Origin: Lutraria lutraria
Lineage: Eukaryota; Mollusca; Bivalvia; Venerida; Mactridae
Direction: 5' to 3'
NCBI GenBank assembly: GCA_964023205.1
Contig: OZ026833.1
Span: 37,550,366 to 37,614,365 of the forward strand
Length of the DNA stretch: 64,000 nucleotides
Shown here piece after piece: positions 11,983 through 24,984 of this stretch. Positions within the stretch are counted from its first letter, which is position 1; each line of letters opens with the position of its first letter. The notes beneath the pieces are model-generated. The model worked only from the letters and a program-made list of their open reading frames with translations. It was not told where the DNA came from and did not search any database. The translations under genes were made by a program, and so were the position numbers.

Positions 11983-12060
11983 TGGAGGATTCAGCGCAAC
12001 ACTGTCGTAACTTGTTCTTATTTCAATATGAGTTACGACACTGTTGCGCTGAACCCTCGA
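11983..12060. mobile_element. 78-bp palindromic miniature element, copy 1
   Basis: Two 30-base arms pair around an 18-base loop: left 'ggattcagcgcaacactgtc', right ending 'gttgcgctgaaccctcga'. Copy 2 lies at 27,007-27,084 in the opposite orientation, and its loop is the reverse complement of this one with four changes. The loop is therefore conserved as well as the arms, which shows a defined element rather than a chance hairpin. Confidence 0.7.
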
Positions 12061-15000
12061 TATATAACATTACATCTATCATTGAGCTGTTGGAGTTATA
12101 CCATAATGACTCTACCATGGGAATGAAAGTAGCTGTGGGGTTATGTATGGGAGGGAATGATTTCATCCCAAAATTTCATTTAAATATCACACACCACTAT
12201 CCTGCAACATGTACCTCAAAGTGATCATTATCTTTTTATTTGCAAACATGGAAAGATTCTGTTGAATATGGACACTATATTATGACTCAAGTAAAAACGT
12301 TGAAATGTAAATGGTGAGTTCTCAAGAACAACTAGTAAGTAAAATTGCAAAATCATGTATAAAACTGAACTACAACGATTCTGTATGTTAAGTTAGTGGT
12401 TTGTTTTAAAGTAAATTGAATATTAATTGAATCTAGATGTACCTGTAAATATGTGACCCCTCCCTGAATAAGGCCGACGGCGAGGGTCATTTCCTAAATA
12501 GACATCCGTTTCATTTTCTGTTTTTCTGTGATTTGGCTTAACACTCTATCAATTTCAAGAAATGTTTCTAAGATTCATACTTACCATGTGCTACACGTGC
12601 AAATTAACTGTTTTATAACTATAGAGACGTAATGGCGTAGAAATCAATAAAACATATTTTTGTTGATAGAGTCATGTAACTTGTTTTGACAGAGATGTGC
12701 TCTGAAAATTTGGGCTCAGAATATCAAAAAATAAATACAATATGCATATTTTACGAAGGGGACGATGTATAAGTTTTGTTAATTGTACATATATATATAC
12801 TGGTCACTATCTTATATTTCTTTTTATTGAGTAAATCTTCAGTCATGAAAGTTAGACTAATACCGGTAGTTCTAAAAAATGTAATTTCTGAGTCATTCTA
12901 GATGATGGACTTAAAAATATGTTTGTATGAAATACAAAATTCAATGCATACTTATAGTATTAAGGTTGTTAGCAATGTTGAATATAGACTTAAATTGGTA
13001 CTCCTATGAATTGATTTTTTTAAAAGCTTTCCAACGTGAAACAACGGTTGGTCTTTTCCATTTTATTATAAAGCTTTGTAAAACCTTTAAATGGATTGAC
13101 AAAACAGCCATTGGTTTAGGTACCATGCACTAATCTAAGGATGCTAATTTTTTATTAAAACAAAATTCAAGAAACAGTATGTGCACATGTGTGTATAATG
13201 CATGTATAATGTATAGCATGTGTCAGGTAATCTAAGGATAACAGTGTATGCTAAACATTTTATAATGTTTTCTTTAATTTGTTTTGTTTAGTATGTTGTT
13301 AAAATATACCCAGTTTAGACTTTCATGTTCTTTGCAGTCAATTTTACAACAAATTATATGAATATGGCTATGCCATATGAGATGTATGTATATATATGTT
13401 TTACCTAAAAACCTCATCATAGATCAGATTTCTAAGATAGTTGATTGATCATGATCCACACTGGTTGCAAAAGTAAAAGTATCTGTTCTCAGCTTGACAA
13501 GCAGATAAAAGTGTACATTATTCTGTCAAAAAAATTTTTTCAACAATTACTTGTAATTGTTATTAATCATAATTACAATGTACATGTATTATGATGTGTT
13601 GGAAAAAAAGTTTTCATGATATAAATAAAATCATATTTTCTTCCAGGAAATCTTTTGATATTTTATAAGAACCTAAAGAGAAATTTATCTCCTGAAGCTA
13701 ATGCAAAATGCTGATAACATTTAAGCTTTTATGTTGAAGTTAGCACATTGTACATGCTATCAATCCAGCTGAGGAGGCTTATCAGCTGACCACTGGCCAG
13801 GGCAATTTATCTCTCAGTGCTTGACCATCAAAGTGATAACCTTGTAATTGTTATAGCTGGCATGCTGAGGTGTGTATTGCTCAGTAGCAGAGCAGGCTTG
13901 TTACAGATGTTCTATGGACTGGTATGTGAATAAGTATTCATTATTTATAAGTATCAGTCTGGCAATGCAATTATTAAATCCGGTATGTAATATAATCCAT
14001 CATTTGGTCATTAGTGCATAACATCATGGTATTGCAAAGTCTAGATAGTCATTCATTATATAACACTTCGTAGTTACAAATAGACATCTATCGACCAGTA
14101 TGTCTACTAGTATGATATCATCAGTATCGGTTTAATGAACATTTTATATGCATTTTGTTTACTTATCTTTATTGTCAAAACACAGTCACTGTCAAATTGC
14201 TTGCTGAAGAAACATCTTCTTAAAACAAGATTTTGTTGTTTTGTAGGGAAGAAGTGAACAAAACGTCACATAAACAACCAACAGAATGCCATAACAGAAC
14301 GACCACACATAGAACATTGGTAAATAAATAGGTATGTACTCGAGATTTTTATTTGATTTATTTGTTTTTAATCATTTGGTAATGAACCTCAACGTTCCCT
14401 GTGGTGATAATACATAAAAATGTTCGCAAATTAAATGCGAAATCAACTGCATGATCAACTCAAACCTTAGTCAATTCGTACTTAGTGTTTGGTAACAATT
14501 TAAAATACTTAATTAGTTCATTATCAAAATGAGTTCATTGGTGATTTCTATTTGCTACGCCATTATTATTAGATTCATAAAACCTGACACACATCATAGC
14601 GGTTGCATGTGGTACCGTGTTGCCACATAGTTACGTACTATACACAAGTCATTCATTATGAATAACTACACAAGTTATATTTATTATTAACTGATTATCA
14701 GCGATCAGATTCGGAAATAATGAATTGTTATGTTTGCTTACCCTCTCCACCGGGATAATCCAAAATGGGTGAGCATTCGTTATATCTTCAACAATAATTT
14801 GTATCTGAGATTTATTTTGTATCTCAGATTTAGCCTTATTTATCATGTAACAATTCAGTAGTGTGAATCTTAATGAGTTTTTTATTCTTTTGTTATATAT
14901 TGGCGATTATATTAATGAGCTGGTTATAGCTACTTTGGTGCGAGCTTCTATTTTATTTGATTTATACATGATAATTAATGTTCAAACTGTTCTCAATTTA

Positions 15001-15185
15001 ATCAATGTCTAATCAGTTTACAGCTTGATATTCATTCGGATGTAGTATAATCTTTTATTTAAGAATTTTGCACCATTTGATACATTAGTAAAAATGTACT
15101 TCCAATATGTGGTTTGTATTCTCTTTTACAATAGATATAAGAGGATGCAAACATTTGTGTGAATCTATGTGATAGATATAAGCCG
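12061..15185. other. 3.1 kb AT-rich DNA without recognisable genes
   Basis: Only short low-complexity frames are present. A modest (AT)n stretch occurs near 12,790. No supported exon or element. Confidence 0.45.
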
Positions 15186-15270
15186 AAAACTGTCCATTAT
15201 GTAAAATATTGGATTGTTTGAGGCGCGTAGCACCGAATACACTCCAATATTTTACATAATGGGCAGTTTT
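15186..15270. mobile_element. 85-bp foldback with 28-bp arms
   Basis: Left arm 15,186-15,213 and right arm 15,243-15,270 are inverted copies matching at 27 of 28 positions (AAAACTGTCCATTATGTAAA...). The loop is 29 bases and contains 'ggcgcgtagcaccgaata'. A partial second copy is at 16,386-16,440. Probably a short MITE. Confidence 0.65.
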
Positions 15271-15834
15271 AGGTTTATATGTAACTTAAATCATTTCGAT
15301 AGGATTACACAATTCATTGACCATGACAATTTATCATTTTTAAAGGCATCCGTCAATACACTTTACTCATTAAAAGTCACTAAAGAAGGCTATTGGCTTT
15401 AGGATTCATTTTTCTTGCATTATTGTGACCAGATAAATAGACAAGATAGCGTGAGAATTTAACTGCTTAAAAGCCGTTACGTTAGGTACCTTTAAATCAA
15501 CTCTTTCAATCACACTGCACGGGTAGCACGGATAATGTACATTTTATTCAAACCTGTTCGCATTGACTCAAGCCGTGTCATTCCTATGTATTCGTTTGTT
15601 GGGGTGGGTTGGAGTGGGTTTGTAAAACAGCGTGGAACAATGTATAAGATGTGAATAGGAAAAAACTGTTTATGTAGGATATCCGTGTAACACTTTCGTT
15701 TGATTTGATTTGTAATATTTTAAGGTATGAATTGTATTGAAAATTTGTTCATAATGAGTATTATGAAATTTGATCAATTGATTCTTCATATACATGTATA
15801 TTTTTGTTGTACACAATAAGCGGAATATAATGCA

Positions 15835-15975
15835 ACCGGCGCGGGGCTTAACCCGCAATCTCCTGCTTGCAAGTCAGAAAGCTCTACCAACTGAGCTTAT
15901 CGGGTTAACAATATTACAGCCAATTCATAAAAACAAGTACAATGTACAGTACTGCTACATTCATCCTACTGTTTA
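15835..15975 (-). repeat. tRNA-like repeat, copy 1 (not a functional tRNA)
   Basis: On the minus strand 15,905-15,835 reads CCCGATAAGCTCAGTTGGTA...GCGGGTTAAGCCCCGCGCCGG. This has a tRNA A box, an imperfect B box and an acceptor-like 5' end. The anticodon stem (TTCTG/CAGGA) closes a 9-base loop instead of 7, and the acceptor ends pair poorly. The plus-strand flank ('acagtactgctacattcat') is shared with copy 2, so tRNA-like part plus flank move together as a repeat family. Confidence 0.55.
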
Positions 15976-16104
15976 ATTCAAATTAATTTATCACGACAAT
16001 CAGAGGTTTTTTGACTAACCCAATCTTTGCTTCACCCTCAGTGTAGTATTCCAAGGTTGGTCTCACATTCATGGCACCAAAGGTAATAGGAAGAGGAAAT
16101 TAAT

Positions 16105-16240
16105 GTACCCGATGCGGGGCTCGAATCCGTGACCTACTTCTTGCAATTAGATGCTCTGCAAACTGAGCTAATCGGGCAGTTTATAGTACAGCCTGCTTAT
16201 AAATACGAGTACTATGATACAGTACTGCTGCATTTTCATT
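16105..16240 (-). repeat. tRNA-like repeat, copy 2
   Basis: On the minus strand about 16,180-16,108 reads GCCCGATTAGCTCAGTTTGC...CGGATTCGAGCCCCGCATCG, with matching 7-base acceptor ends (GCCCGAT/ATCGGGT), A box and a good B box (GGATTCGAGCC). The anticodon stem closes an 11-base loop, so a normal tRNA cannot form without an intron. The flank 'acagtactgctgcattttcat' matches copy 1. It could be transcribed by RNA polymerase III; best read as a tRNA-derived SINE-like unit. Confidence 0.55.
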
Positions 16241-16256
16241 AAAAAAATAAAAAAGA

Positions 16257-16297
16257 CCCTGGACTTCTATACATATATACAAGTCCTTGACAAGACT
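16257..16297. repeat. Hairpin related to 3,706-3,745
   Basis: 'GGACTTCTATA' and 'TATACAAGTCC' are inverted arms with one bulged base, around 'catata'. Same family as the AAGGACTTATA hairpin at 3,706. Confidence 0.45.
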
Positions 16298-16385
16298 CAT
16301 AAGATATGTTTATTTTCAGATCATTACAGCATTCGATAATCTTACGCATGCGTCGTTTTTAGTGTCCAAATTTGAGTTGCAGTCC

Positions 16386-16440
16386 AATATGTCGACTACA
16401 CTCCAATATTTAAAAAAATAATGGACAGCTGTCCATTGAG
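16386..16440. repeat. Partial copy of the 85-bp foldback
   Basis: 'cactccaatattt' and 'ataatggacag' match the right arm of the element at 15,243-15,270, with a short internal divergence. Confidence 0.4.
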
Positions 16441-16601
16441 AGCGATCCATTCGTAAAATTATTTGACAGTGAGAACAAAAGGATGATGTCACAGGAATGA
16501 TTTAATGAAAGGTATACTTCAGGAGATATTCCGATTCACTTGATTTTATGACCAGCTGCTTGTGTAGGTTGAGAATTGATGATGAAGCTGTTTCTTTTTA
16601 G

Positions 16602-17765
16602 CTCACATGTCACAAAGTGAGCTATTAGGATCACTCTCCGTCCGGCGTCGTGCGTCGTGTGGTGTGCGTCGTGCGTCGTCAAACTTTATGTTGTGACCAC
16701 ACTAGGGGCCACATTTTTGGCTCAATTTTAGCAAAACTGGGTCAGAACGTTAATATCAACAAAATCTCGGACGAGTTCGATATTGGGCCATTTGGGGTCA
16801 AAAACTAGGTCACCAGGGTCAAATAAGGGAAAACCTTGTGAACACTTTAGAAATCACTGTTTTGACTGCATCTTCATGAAACTTTGTCAGAATGTTTATT
16901 TTAATAATATGTAGGTCAAGTTTGATAATGGGTCATTTCTGTAGTAGAATTAGGTCACTAGGGCAAATTGCTGGAAAACCTTGTGAACACTCTAGAAGTC
17001 ACTGTTTTGATTGGATGATCATGAAACCTTGTCAGAATGTTTGTCTTCATAATATCTTGGACGAGTTCGAACATGGGTCATCTTGGGTCAAAAACTAGGT
17101 CGCTAGGTCAAATATTATGAAAAACCATGTTAACACTGTAGATTTCACAGTTATTATTGGATCTTCACCAAACTTTGTCAAATAGTTTGTTTTAATGATA
17201 TAGTGGTCAAGTATAAATATGGGTCATCTGGGGTCAATAACTAGGTCACCAGGTCAAATCTTAGGAAAACTTTGTTAACACTGTAGATGTCACAGTTTTA
17301 ATTGGATCTTCACCAAACCTTGTCAAAATGTTTGCCTCAATGATATGTGGGTCAAGGATGAACATGGGTCAGCTGGGTTCAAAAACTGGGTCACAAGGTC
17401 AAATCTTAGGTAAAAATCTTGTAAAAGCTCTAAATGTCATGGTTTTGATTGGATCTTGGCCAAACCTTGTCAGATTGTTTGTCTTAATGATATTAAGGAC
17501 AAGTACAAATATGGGTCACCTAGGGTAAACAACCAGGTCACAAGGTCAAATCTTAGGAAAACCTTATTAACACTGTAGATGTCAAAATTTGATCGTATCT
17601 TCACCAAACCTAGTCAGACTGTTTGTCTTAATGATATGTAAGACAAATTCGAACATAGGTGGTCTGGGGTCAAAAACTAGGTCACCGGTTCAAAACAATG
17701 TTTTAATGAGTGAACAGTGATTGTCATGTGAGCGATATAGGGCCATCTTGGCCCTCTTGTTTCTT
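16602..17765 (+). repeat. 1.1-kb mollusc-type repeat, copy B (full-length)
   Basis: Same ends as copy A: TTTTTAGCTCAC hairpin at the left and GGGCCATCTTGGCCC hairpin then TCTTGTTT at the right. It keeps the complete series of about seven internal 145-bp units and serves as the reference for the shortened copies. Contains an extra GTCGTGC repeat in the CpG-rich leader near 16,645. No gene. Confidence 0.85.
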
Positions 17766-17967
17766 ATAGTAGCACGTGTGTGCTTATATCAATAATAAAA
17801 TGAAGTTTTATATGTAAATAATTAATTAATGCAAATGTATTTCTTTAAAGGTGTTTAACTTCGAAACTTCAAGTGACTGTATGTGCCCCTGTTATACATA
17901 TTTAATATTCTCAATTGAAATATATTAACAAATTTTAAATCGTTGTGAAGTTTTAATGCAGCGTTTT

Positions 17968-18838
17968 TAGCTCACATGTCACAAAGTGACAAAGTGAGCT
18001 ATTAGGATCACTCTCTGTCCGGCGTCATGCGGTGTGCGTCGTGCTTCTTCAAACTTTATGTTGTGACCACACTAGGGGCCACATTTTTAGCTCAATTTTA
18101 ACAAAACTGGGTCAGAACGTTAATATTAACAAACTCTCGGACGAGTTCGATATTGGGCCATTTGGGGTCAAAAACTAGGTCACCAGGGCCAAATAAGGGA
18201 AAACCTTGTGAACATTTAGAAATCACTGTTTTGACTGCATCTTCATGAAACTTTGTCAGAATGTTTATTTTAATAATATGTAGGTCAAGTTTGATAATGG
18301 GTAATTTCTGTAGTAAAATTAGGTCACTAGGGCAAATTGCTGGAAAACCTTGTGAACACTCTAGAAGTCACTGTTTTGATTGGATGATCATGAAACCTTG
18401 TCAGAATGTTTGTCTTCATAATATCTTGGACGAGTTCGAACATGGGTCATCTTGGGTCAAAAACTAGGTCGCTAGGTCAAATCTTATGAAAACCATGTTA
18501 ACACTGTAGATTTCACAGTTATTATTGGATCTTCACCAAACTTTGTCAAATCGTTTGTTTTAATGATATTAAGGACAAGTTCAAATATGGGTCACCTAGG
18601 GTCAAAAACCAGGTCACAAGGTCAAATCTTAGGAAAACCTTATTAACACTGTAGATGTCACAGTTTTAATTGGATCTTCACCAAACATAGTCAGACTGTT
18701 TGTCCTAATGATATGTAAGACAAATTCGAACATAGGTCGTCTGGGGTCAAAAACTAGGTCACCGGTTCAAAACAATGTTTTAATGAGTGAACAGTGATTG
18801 TCATGTGAGCGATATAGGGCCATCTTGGCCCTCTTGTT
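17968..18838 (+). repeat. 1.1-kb mollusc-type repeat, copy C (two internal units missing)
   Basis: The 5' hairpin carries an 8-bp duplication (acaaagtg twice), shared with copy D but not A or B. Relative to B it jumps from the 'tgttttaatgatat' of one unit to the 'aaggacaagttcaaatatgg' two units later. That is an exact two-unit loss at a shared word. It starts about 200 bp after copy B in the same direction. Confidence 0.85.
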
Positions 18839-19490
18839 CAATCTTCGTTAAGTTGTATACACTGAAATTGTATGTACAGTTACATTTTTTATGGTTAATT
18901 CGGTGAATAAATACAAATCAAACATGTAAAGCAGAAAAAGATCAGAATTTATAAGTAGACGATAAAAACCACAAGCTAGCTGAAAAGTTGGTTGATGATT
19001 ATGAATTTTACGAACAATTGACGTATTCATGAGGGTCATGGGTCAATTTTCATTTGTGTCTTTTTTAATTCAAGGTACTTTTTATGTTTGGGGTAGAAGA
19101 CCAAATGGTCATAAAATTAACTGTAAAAATGGTATATTTTTTGTAACTTGTCAGACTTTGTCATCTATTGAAGGATTTTGAAACACTTGGCAGAAATGTT
19201 TACTAGCATGTGGCATTGTACACAGCCAACTGCATTACCACAGAAATAGTATAAAAACTAGAAAACGATCAAAGTTAAGGTTGAACTTAGTTTTGTAATG
19301 TTTAGGAATGCTGCGGCTCAACCATCACGATATTGTTAAATGAAGCATAATTCTTACAATATTCCGATGTTTCGATAAGTCACTTTACAGATCATCAAAA
19401 ATCACTAACCATAAAATGTACGATTGCATGTTTTGTATTAAAAAGTATGACTTTTGTGCATGTTGTACAAGTATGCACTAACTAATTTTC
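18839..19490. other. Upstream flank of the transposase relic
   Basis: AT-rich, no clear terminal inverted repeat or exon. It ends in a good splice acceptor (pyrimidine tract then TTTTCAG at 19,486-19,492), so it may be an intron or 5' region of the transposase gene. Confidence 0.4.
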
Positions 19491-19492
19491 AG

Positions 19493-21022
19493 CTGCTAAC
19501 TACATCGTCAGTATGTCAAAAAGTTCTTACTGGAAACTTTGGCGTCAGAACCATGAGGAAGCAAGGGCACCTGCCTTAGCGAGCAGCAGTGAGGAGGAGG
19601 TAGCACTGGAAGATCATGATGGGGACCTCATTCCCTTATTCAAATCAACCGGCACTCAGTTTTGGCCAATCCTTTGTGGTGTTGGCCTGTATACACCATT
19701 TATTGTAGCTCTATTTTATGGCTCTGGAAAGCCAAACTCGTGTGAAGATTTTTTAGCAGATTTTTTGTTGGGAGTTGCGAGAAATTACAGAAAATGGCTT
19801 AGGATTTGAAGAAAAAATATTTAGAGTTTCTGCAAATGCTTTTATATGCGACGCACCTGCCAGAGCGTTCCTAAAAAATGTTAAAGGTCACACTGGTTAT
19901 ATTGCTTGTGAACGCTGCACTGTTCGTGGATACTGGAAGGAAAACCGAGTTGTTTTACACTGCAACAATAATTGTCCATTGAGGACAGATGAGGAATTTG
20001 CGCAAGGTCTTTACCGACCAGATCATCAAAATGGGGAGACCCCACTTACACGTTTTAATGTGCCATGTGTAACATCCTTTTGTTTGGACTACATGCACAT
20101 GGTATGTCTGGGAGTTGTTAAGAGGATTTTTTTGTTTATGAGGCAGGGTCCAAGTACGTGCAAATTATCGGCTGTACAGTTGGCAGAAATTTCAAATAGA
20201 TTAGTGCATTTTGCAGGAAAACTGCCTTCTGAATTTGCTCGCCAACCCAGAAGCTTGTTTGAAGTAGACAGGTGGAAAGCAACTGAGTTTCGACAATTTC
20301 TACTTTACACAGGACCAATTATTTTAAGAAAATATCTTAAAAAAGAACATTATGAACATTTTTTGTCATTGACTGCAGCAATTTCAATTCTATTTGAATC
20401 TGATGATGAGGTTAGGAATGCCTATTTGAACTATGCCCAAGAATTACTTGAATATTTCATGAAAAAAAGCATCATCTTTTATACTGAGAAGTTTGTTGTA
20501 TACAATGTTCATTCCCTTATTCATCTCCCTGATGACTGTAGAAAATGTTCCTGCATGTTCCTTGAAGTTGAATGATATATCTGCATTCCCATATGAAAAC
20601 CATCTTCGGTCAATGAAAAAACAGGCCAAAGTGCAAAAAACCCAATCGTACATGTGGCTGAACGCATTCAAGAGAAACAGACTGCAGAAGTAAATGATAT
20701 AAAATTGCAGCCAACCTTCAATATCATTACTACTCAAAAACAGAACCGCTGTTTTTTACTTAAGAACGATAGCTACGCATTTGTACAAGAAAAATGGGAC
20801 AATGGAACGATGGTATGTGATGTACTTAAACAAAGCCAGACAGAAAACTTCTTTAAAAAACCTTGTGATTCAAAACTTCTTAACATCGCATTGACAAAAC
20901 CCAATCAGGGTTTGCAAAGAAGACTTGTACAGCTTTCCGAGTTGCACAAGAAAATTGTCTGCCTACCGGTGGGACGTGATCATCTGGTTCTGATACCAAT
21001 GTTACACAGTTTAGAGAAATAG
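19493..21022 (+). pseudogene. EnSpm/CACTA-like transposase relic
   Basis: An exon opens after TTTTCAG, with ATG at 19,513. The frames read MSKSSYWKLWRQNHEE..., IPLFKSTGTQFWPIL, GSGKPNSCEDFLADF, then FICDAPARAFLKNVKGHTGY with CERC, DYMHMVCLGVVKRI, VHSLIHLPDDCRK, ISAFPYENHL, and a tail ending LVLIPMLHSLEK before TAA at 21,022. These landmarks and their order match the metazoan relatives of Transposase_21. The copy is dead. An acidic N-terminal leader jumps directly to the LFKS motif, so roughly 150 or more residues seem lost. Frameshifts lie near 19,770, 20,540 and 20,655. The DUF4806-type gene follows 1.2 kb downstream in the same direction, suggesting one two-gene element. Confidence 0.75.
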
Positions 21023-22192
21023 CATACATAATTTTAAACACCATCGTAGAGGTACTTATACATGTAACTGGCATGCAATTATTGTTCCTTTATTTTCCCC
21101 GGGGACATGAGCTTAATCACCACCGGGGATAGAGTACGCATATGTTCCACAGGAAAATCATAGTTGCCAATTTACAAATCTTGTCACATTATAATTATAA
21201 GGCCATATTTGAAAAATGTTTGTTTGAAGTAACTTTACCCATTTTCAGTTGGTATGTATGTATAGTAATTGTTTATTTTTGCAAATTATTTTGAAAATAG
21301 ATACACCCAGAGTGGCCAAAAAGTTAGGTAGGGCCTTTTCCGTGAGTAGGTAGCGTTACTACAAACAATATATTTCTATCGATAGCCTCATTGACAAAAG
21401 GACAAAAAAACAACAACACAATTATTCCATTATTTTGTGACTTCTTTTTTGAAAATCAGAAATAAGCTTTGTTTTGTTTGGTTGGGTTTCATGGCAAATC
21501 AGTGCACGGCTTTATATCACCAAAAACTCATCATTTTGCGTCACAAAATGCATTGAGGTAATTTGAGATTTTTGTAATTATACAAACGCTGCAATTAATG
21601 ACATGTTATGCAATACATTATGGTTTGAAATAAAGATTGGGAGGGATAAATTTTGGCAAAATGTTTTAATAAATGACTCATAATCCCTGTATCTTTAAGT
21701 TTAATGCAAACATTTATGACTTAATTGTCGATTTCAAATACTAACAGAAGTTAACATCATGAGCCAAAGGTATTTATTGTCGAACTGAATATAAGACAGT
21801 AACTCTTAAAAATAGGCCAAATTCTCAAAGCTTTTATTTTGAATGCAATCTAGTGCAACATAAACAATTAATGGTGATGAACGTACTTGGGTCTATTTTT
21901 CATCAAGATTATCCAAGGCTGCAACAGTGTACATGTACTTTGTAAACCTGATATAAAATTTGTCTCGTTGTAAATTTATATTTGCATGCATGTGTACAGG
22001 TAATGAACAAGCAAGTTCACATGATTGTTGTAGACATAGTCTACATAATATGTGTATGAACAATTTTATTTTGAAACAAAAGTTGTTGGAAGTAACTTCT
22101 TTCAAAATAAATTTATTACATTAAATACATGAACAGTTTTATGTATGTTATATTATTGTATGTATATACCATTCTTTTAAATATCATTTCAG
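21023..22192 (+). other. Spacer between transposase relic and DUF4806-type gene
   Basis: AT-rich, no supported exon. It ends at a splice acceptor (ATTTCAG, AG at 22,191-22,192), so part may be a 5' UTR intron of the next gene. Any promoter for that gene should lie here, but no clear TATA box stands out. Confidence 0.4.
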
Positions 22193-24984
22193 TATGTGGG
22201 TCAAAGCTGCTTGGGTTGAAGGGGATAAAGAGGTTGAATGTACAATTCCTGAAAAATGGGTGCTGGACGAATTTGTTTGTTGGCCTCCTGGAGCAAAATG
22301 CCAGCAAAGCAATGGCGGCACAGGCTGAGCCCACGAACACCTGGGAAAAGTTCCCACTTATAAAGATTAAATTTAAGTCTGGTGAGAATTGACTATCATG
22401 TAACTATTTTTTATGTATACTGTGAATAAAAAACAAATCTGTGGTCATAACTCAAACTGTTATTTTTGATCACACTCAAATTAGTGGATTTTATTTTTGT
22501 ATTGATAAAGATAATGAAAATACTCTTTGTTGGGATTTTTAATATTTGGTTTAGTTTGTCATAGAAATCCACAAATTTACAGCGCCATTAATATTCATGA
22601 GATTATTTTACTTGAGTAGAATTTAGAGTTTTCGCGTTATAAGGGAGACAATACGTGTGGTAAATTTGGGATCTAATGATGGCGTCTGAAACGGCTTTAA
22701 GAGTTATTAGACTTTTTTTGTTTTCATGTGTCAAAATATAAGTTCTCGAGTTTTAATACGTCAGACGTCAGAATGAGTTATTTCATAGAAAAACATTAAT
22801 GCTGTTTTAAATTGTAATAAGTATACGTCTATTCGAATCCGCTTTGGAATTAAATGTTTCTATGGATGAATTATAGTCGAGTTTTTTTACACAAGACATA
22901 CATGTATGTCAATGTTCTACATGTAAGTTTTGGTGCTGACACACGTAAGACATATTCTGGATTGTTACTTAATTTAGACAGTAAGTTGTACAACTATATG
23001 TGCTTTCACGGACAGCGACGAGCAGTTTAGATACTCTGCCCTTGGAAGACCGAAAAATAAATTTAACCCTCATTTTTTTCCAGCAGAAAATTAGAGTGAA
23101 TTTGACCATCAACGGCTCATTACTTCTGCCTGTGATCTTCTGTTTTTACTTAGTCATCAAGATCATTTCTTCCCTGTAATTACAATTGGAAGAACTGTTG
23201 GGGATATTCCTAATTTGCAGAAGTTATGAAACATACGCATGCTTGGACTTGAACATATTAGGCAGTTTTAAGATTTTGGACAATTAATTAATAATGTTGC
23301 CTCAGTATTCAATGAAACATTGCACTAATTGTAACATAGTTATCCAAAGTCTTCAGACACATTATATAATCATCAAGCTTACAATATAAAATATACCTGT
23401 AGGATCCCTTAAAAGAAAATTCATAGGAACATGGAAGAACTAACTCTATATTATGTTTGTAATGAAAATTAAAGAAATGATTTTTTTCAGTACATAAAAT
23501 AGAATATGAGGAGTACAATTATACAACTAGCTTTGATGGCACTGATGAAGATGAGGATACGGGAAAAAGAAAAGTCAAGAAAAGACATTTTGAAAACTAC
23601 GTAACTGGTTGGTTTATAGGTAATCCACACTTTGGCTACAAATCAGTCTTTCTCTACATGTATTTTTGGAAGCGGTCCAGAAACAGTCAGATTTACATTT
23701 TTTGCCCAAACAGATAGGAAAATTTGATTTAATGATTACAGATTATTAACTGTTTTAAACAGTATGTGTATTTAAAAAAAGGGGAAATAATATGTTTGGT
23801 TATCCCCATGGGTCTCCATCTTGTGTCGTATAGGTCCTTTTTATTAATGTTTTGCGAGGTAATCATTATTCCTACGTTATAGCTCTAATTAAATAAAACA
23901 TGCATGATTGATACCTGTCTATCAGACATGCATACTAATTGTTGTTGTAACCATTGAGAGTTTTGGATGATCTTACGTACACAATGGTGTGTTAGGACAA
24001 AGAATTAATCAGCTTGATTTCTATTCTTTAATTTGTTCTGCAGTCCTTGAAATTTCCACAGCAGGATTGAAAATCTGTCATAAATAACAAGTCATAAAAG
24101 GTGAATTGTTTAATTCTAAATATGAGCTTGATACACAAATCAACAGACAACTTGTGGAAATTGTAAAAGTACTTTGGGACCTTTTTCAGGAACACGTGCC
24201 AATGAGGTTCCTGTAGAGAACAGAATTCCTTCTGTGCATGTTTCAAAGTCAACTCAGAAAATATCTCACAGAATTTCAGGTAAAATTAAAAAGTCAGAGC
24301 CTAGTTCTCAATTTAACTCTTCTCTTAGTAAGAATAACATCATTTGCGCAAGGCTGGTCTGCAATTTTCCGCATATAATATGTGAGTAAAGCATCTTTAA
24401 TATGTGCCTTTATAAACTCTGTACTGCTGCCGAGAACTCAGAAATGGTTACGTTTTCAATACATTTTGTATTTAATCTACTTACTAAGCATTTCAAGTTT
24501 TAATATCATTTCCATAGTCCTGGTTGAACGGGTATTGCGCTCTACTGAGCAAAAAGTGCTCATTTTGGAGCTTTTGGGATACCGTGATGTCTGCATTCAA
24601 CATGTCCATCGACTTTTCTCTGAAACCTTTGGCAATGTTGCTTAAACTTAGCAGGGATATTCCTTGCATAATGCAGCATGAAAATAATGCAAAAAAATCA
24701 TTCCATAAAAATACTTTCATAATTGTATGTTGCATTATCTAGTTCTAATATTGAACATGGTTTAGTATTCAGAACAACTAAGTTACTCATATTAGCCTTC
24801 CAGAGCATAAGCACCCTTATTTTTAATGAGATTGACTGACATTGAATCATTTTATTTTTTACAACATAGATGAAGTGCATCTACCTTCACAGCCGAAGAA
24901 AGTAAAGAAGAGTGCACAGTCATCTTGCACGAGGTCTCGCTCACCATTACAACACACGTCACACAAGGAAGCACACCAGTCCAG

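Noticed and set aside
15835..16185. Functional tRNA genes
   Set aside because: Anticodon loops of 9 and 11 bases, and poor acceptor pairing in copy 1. They share flanks like a repeat family.
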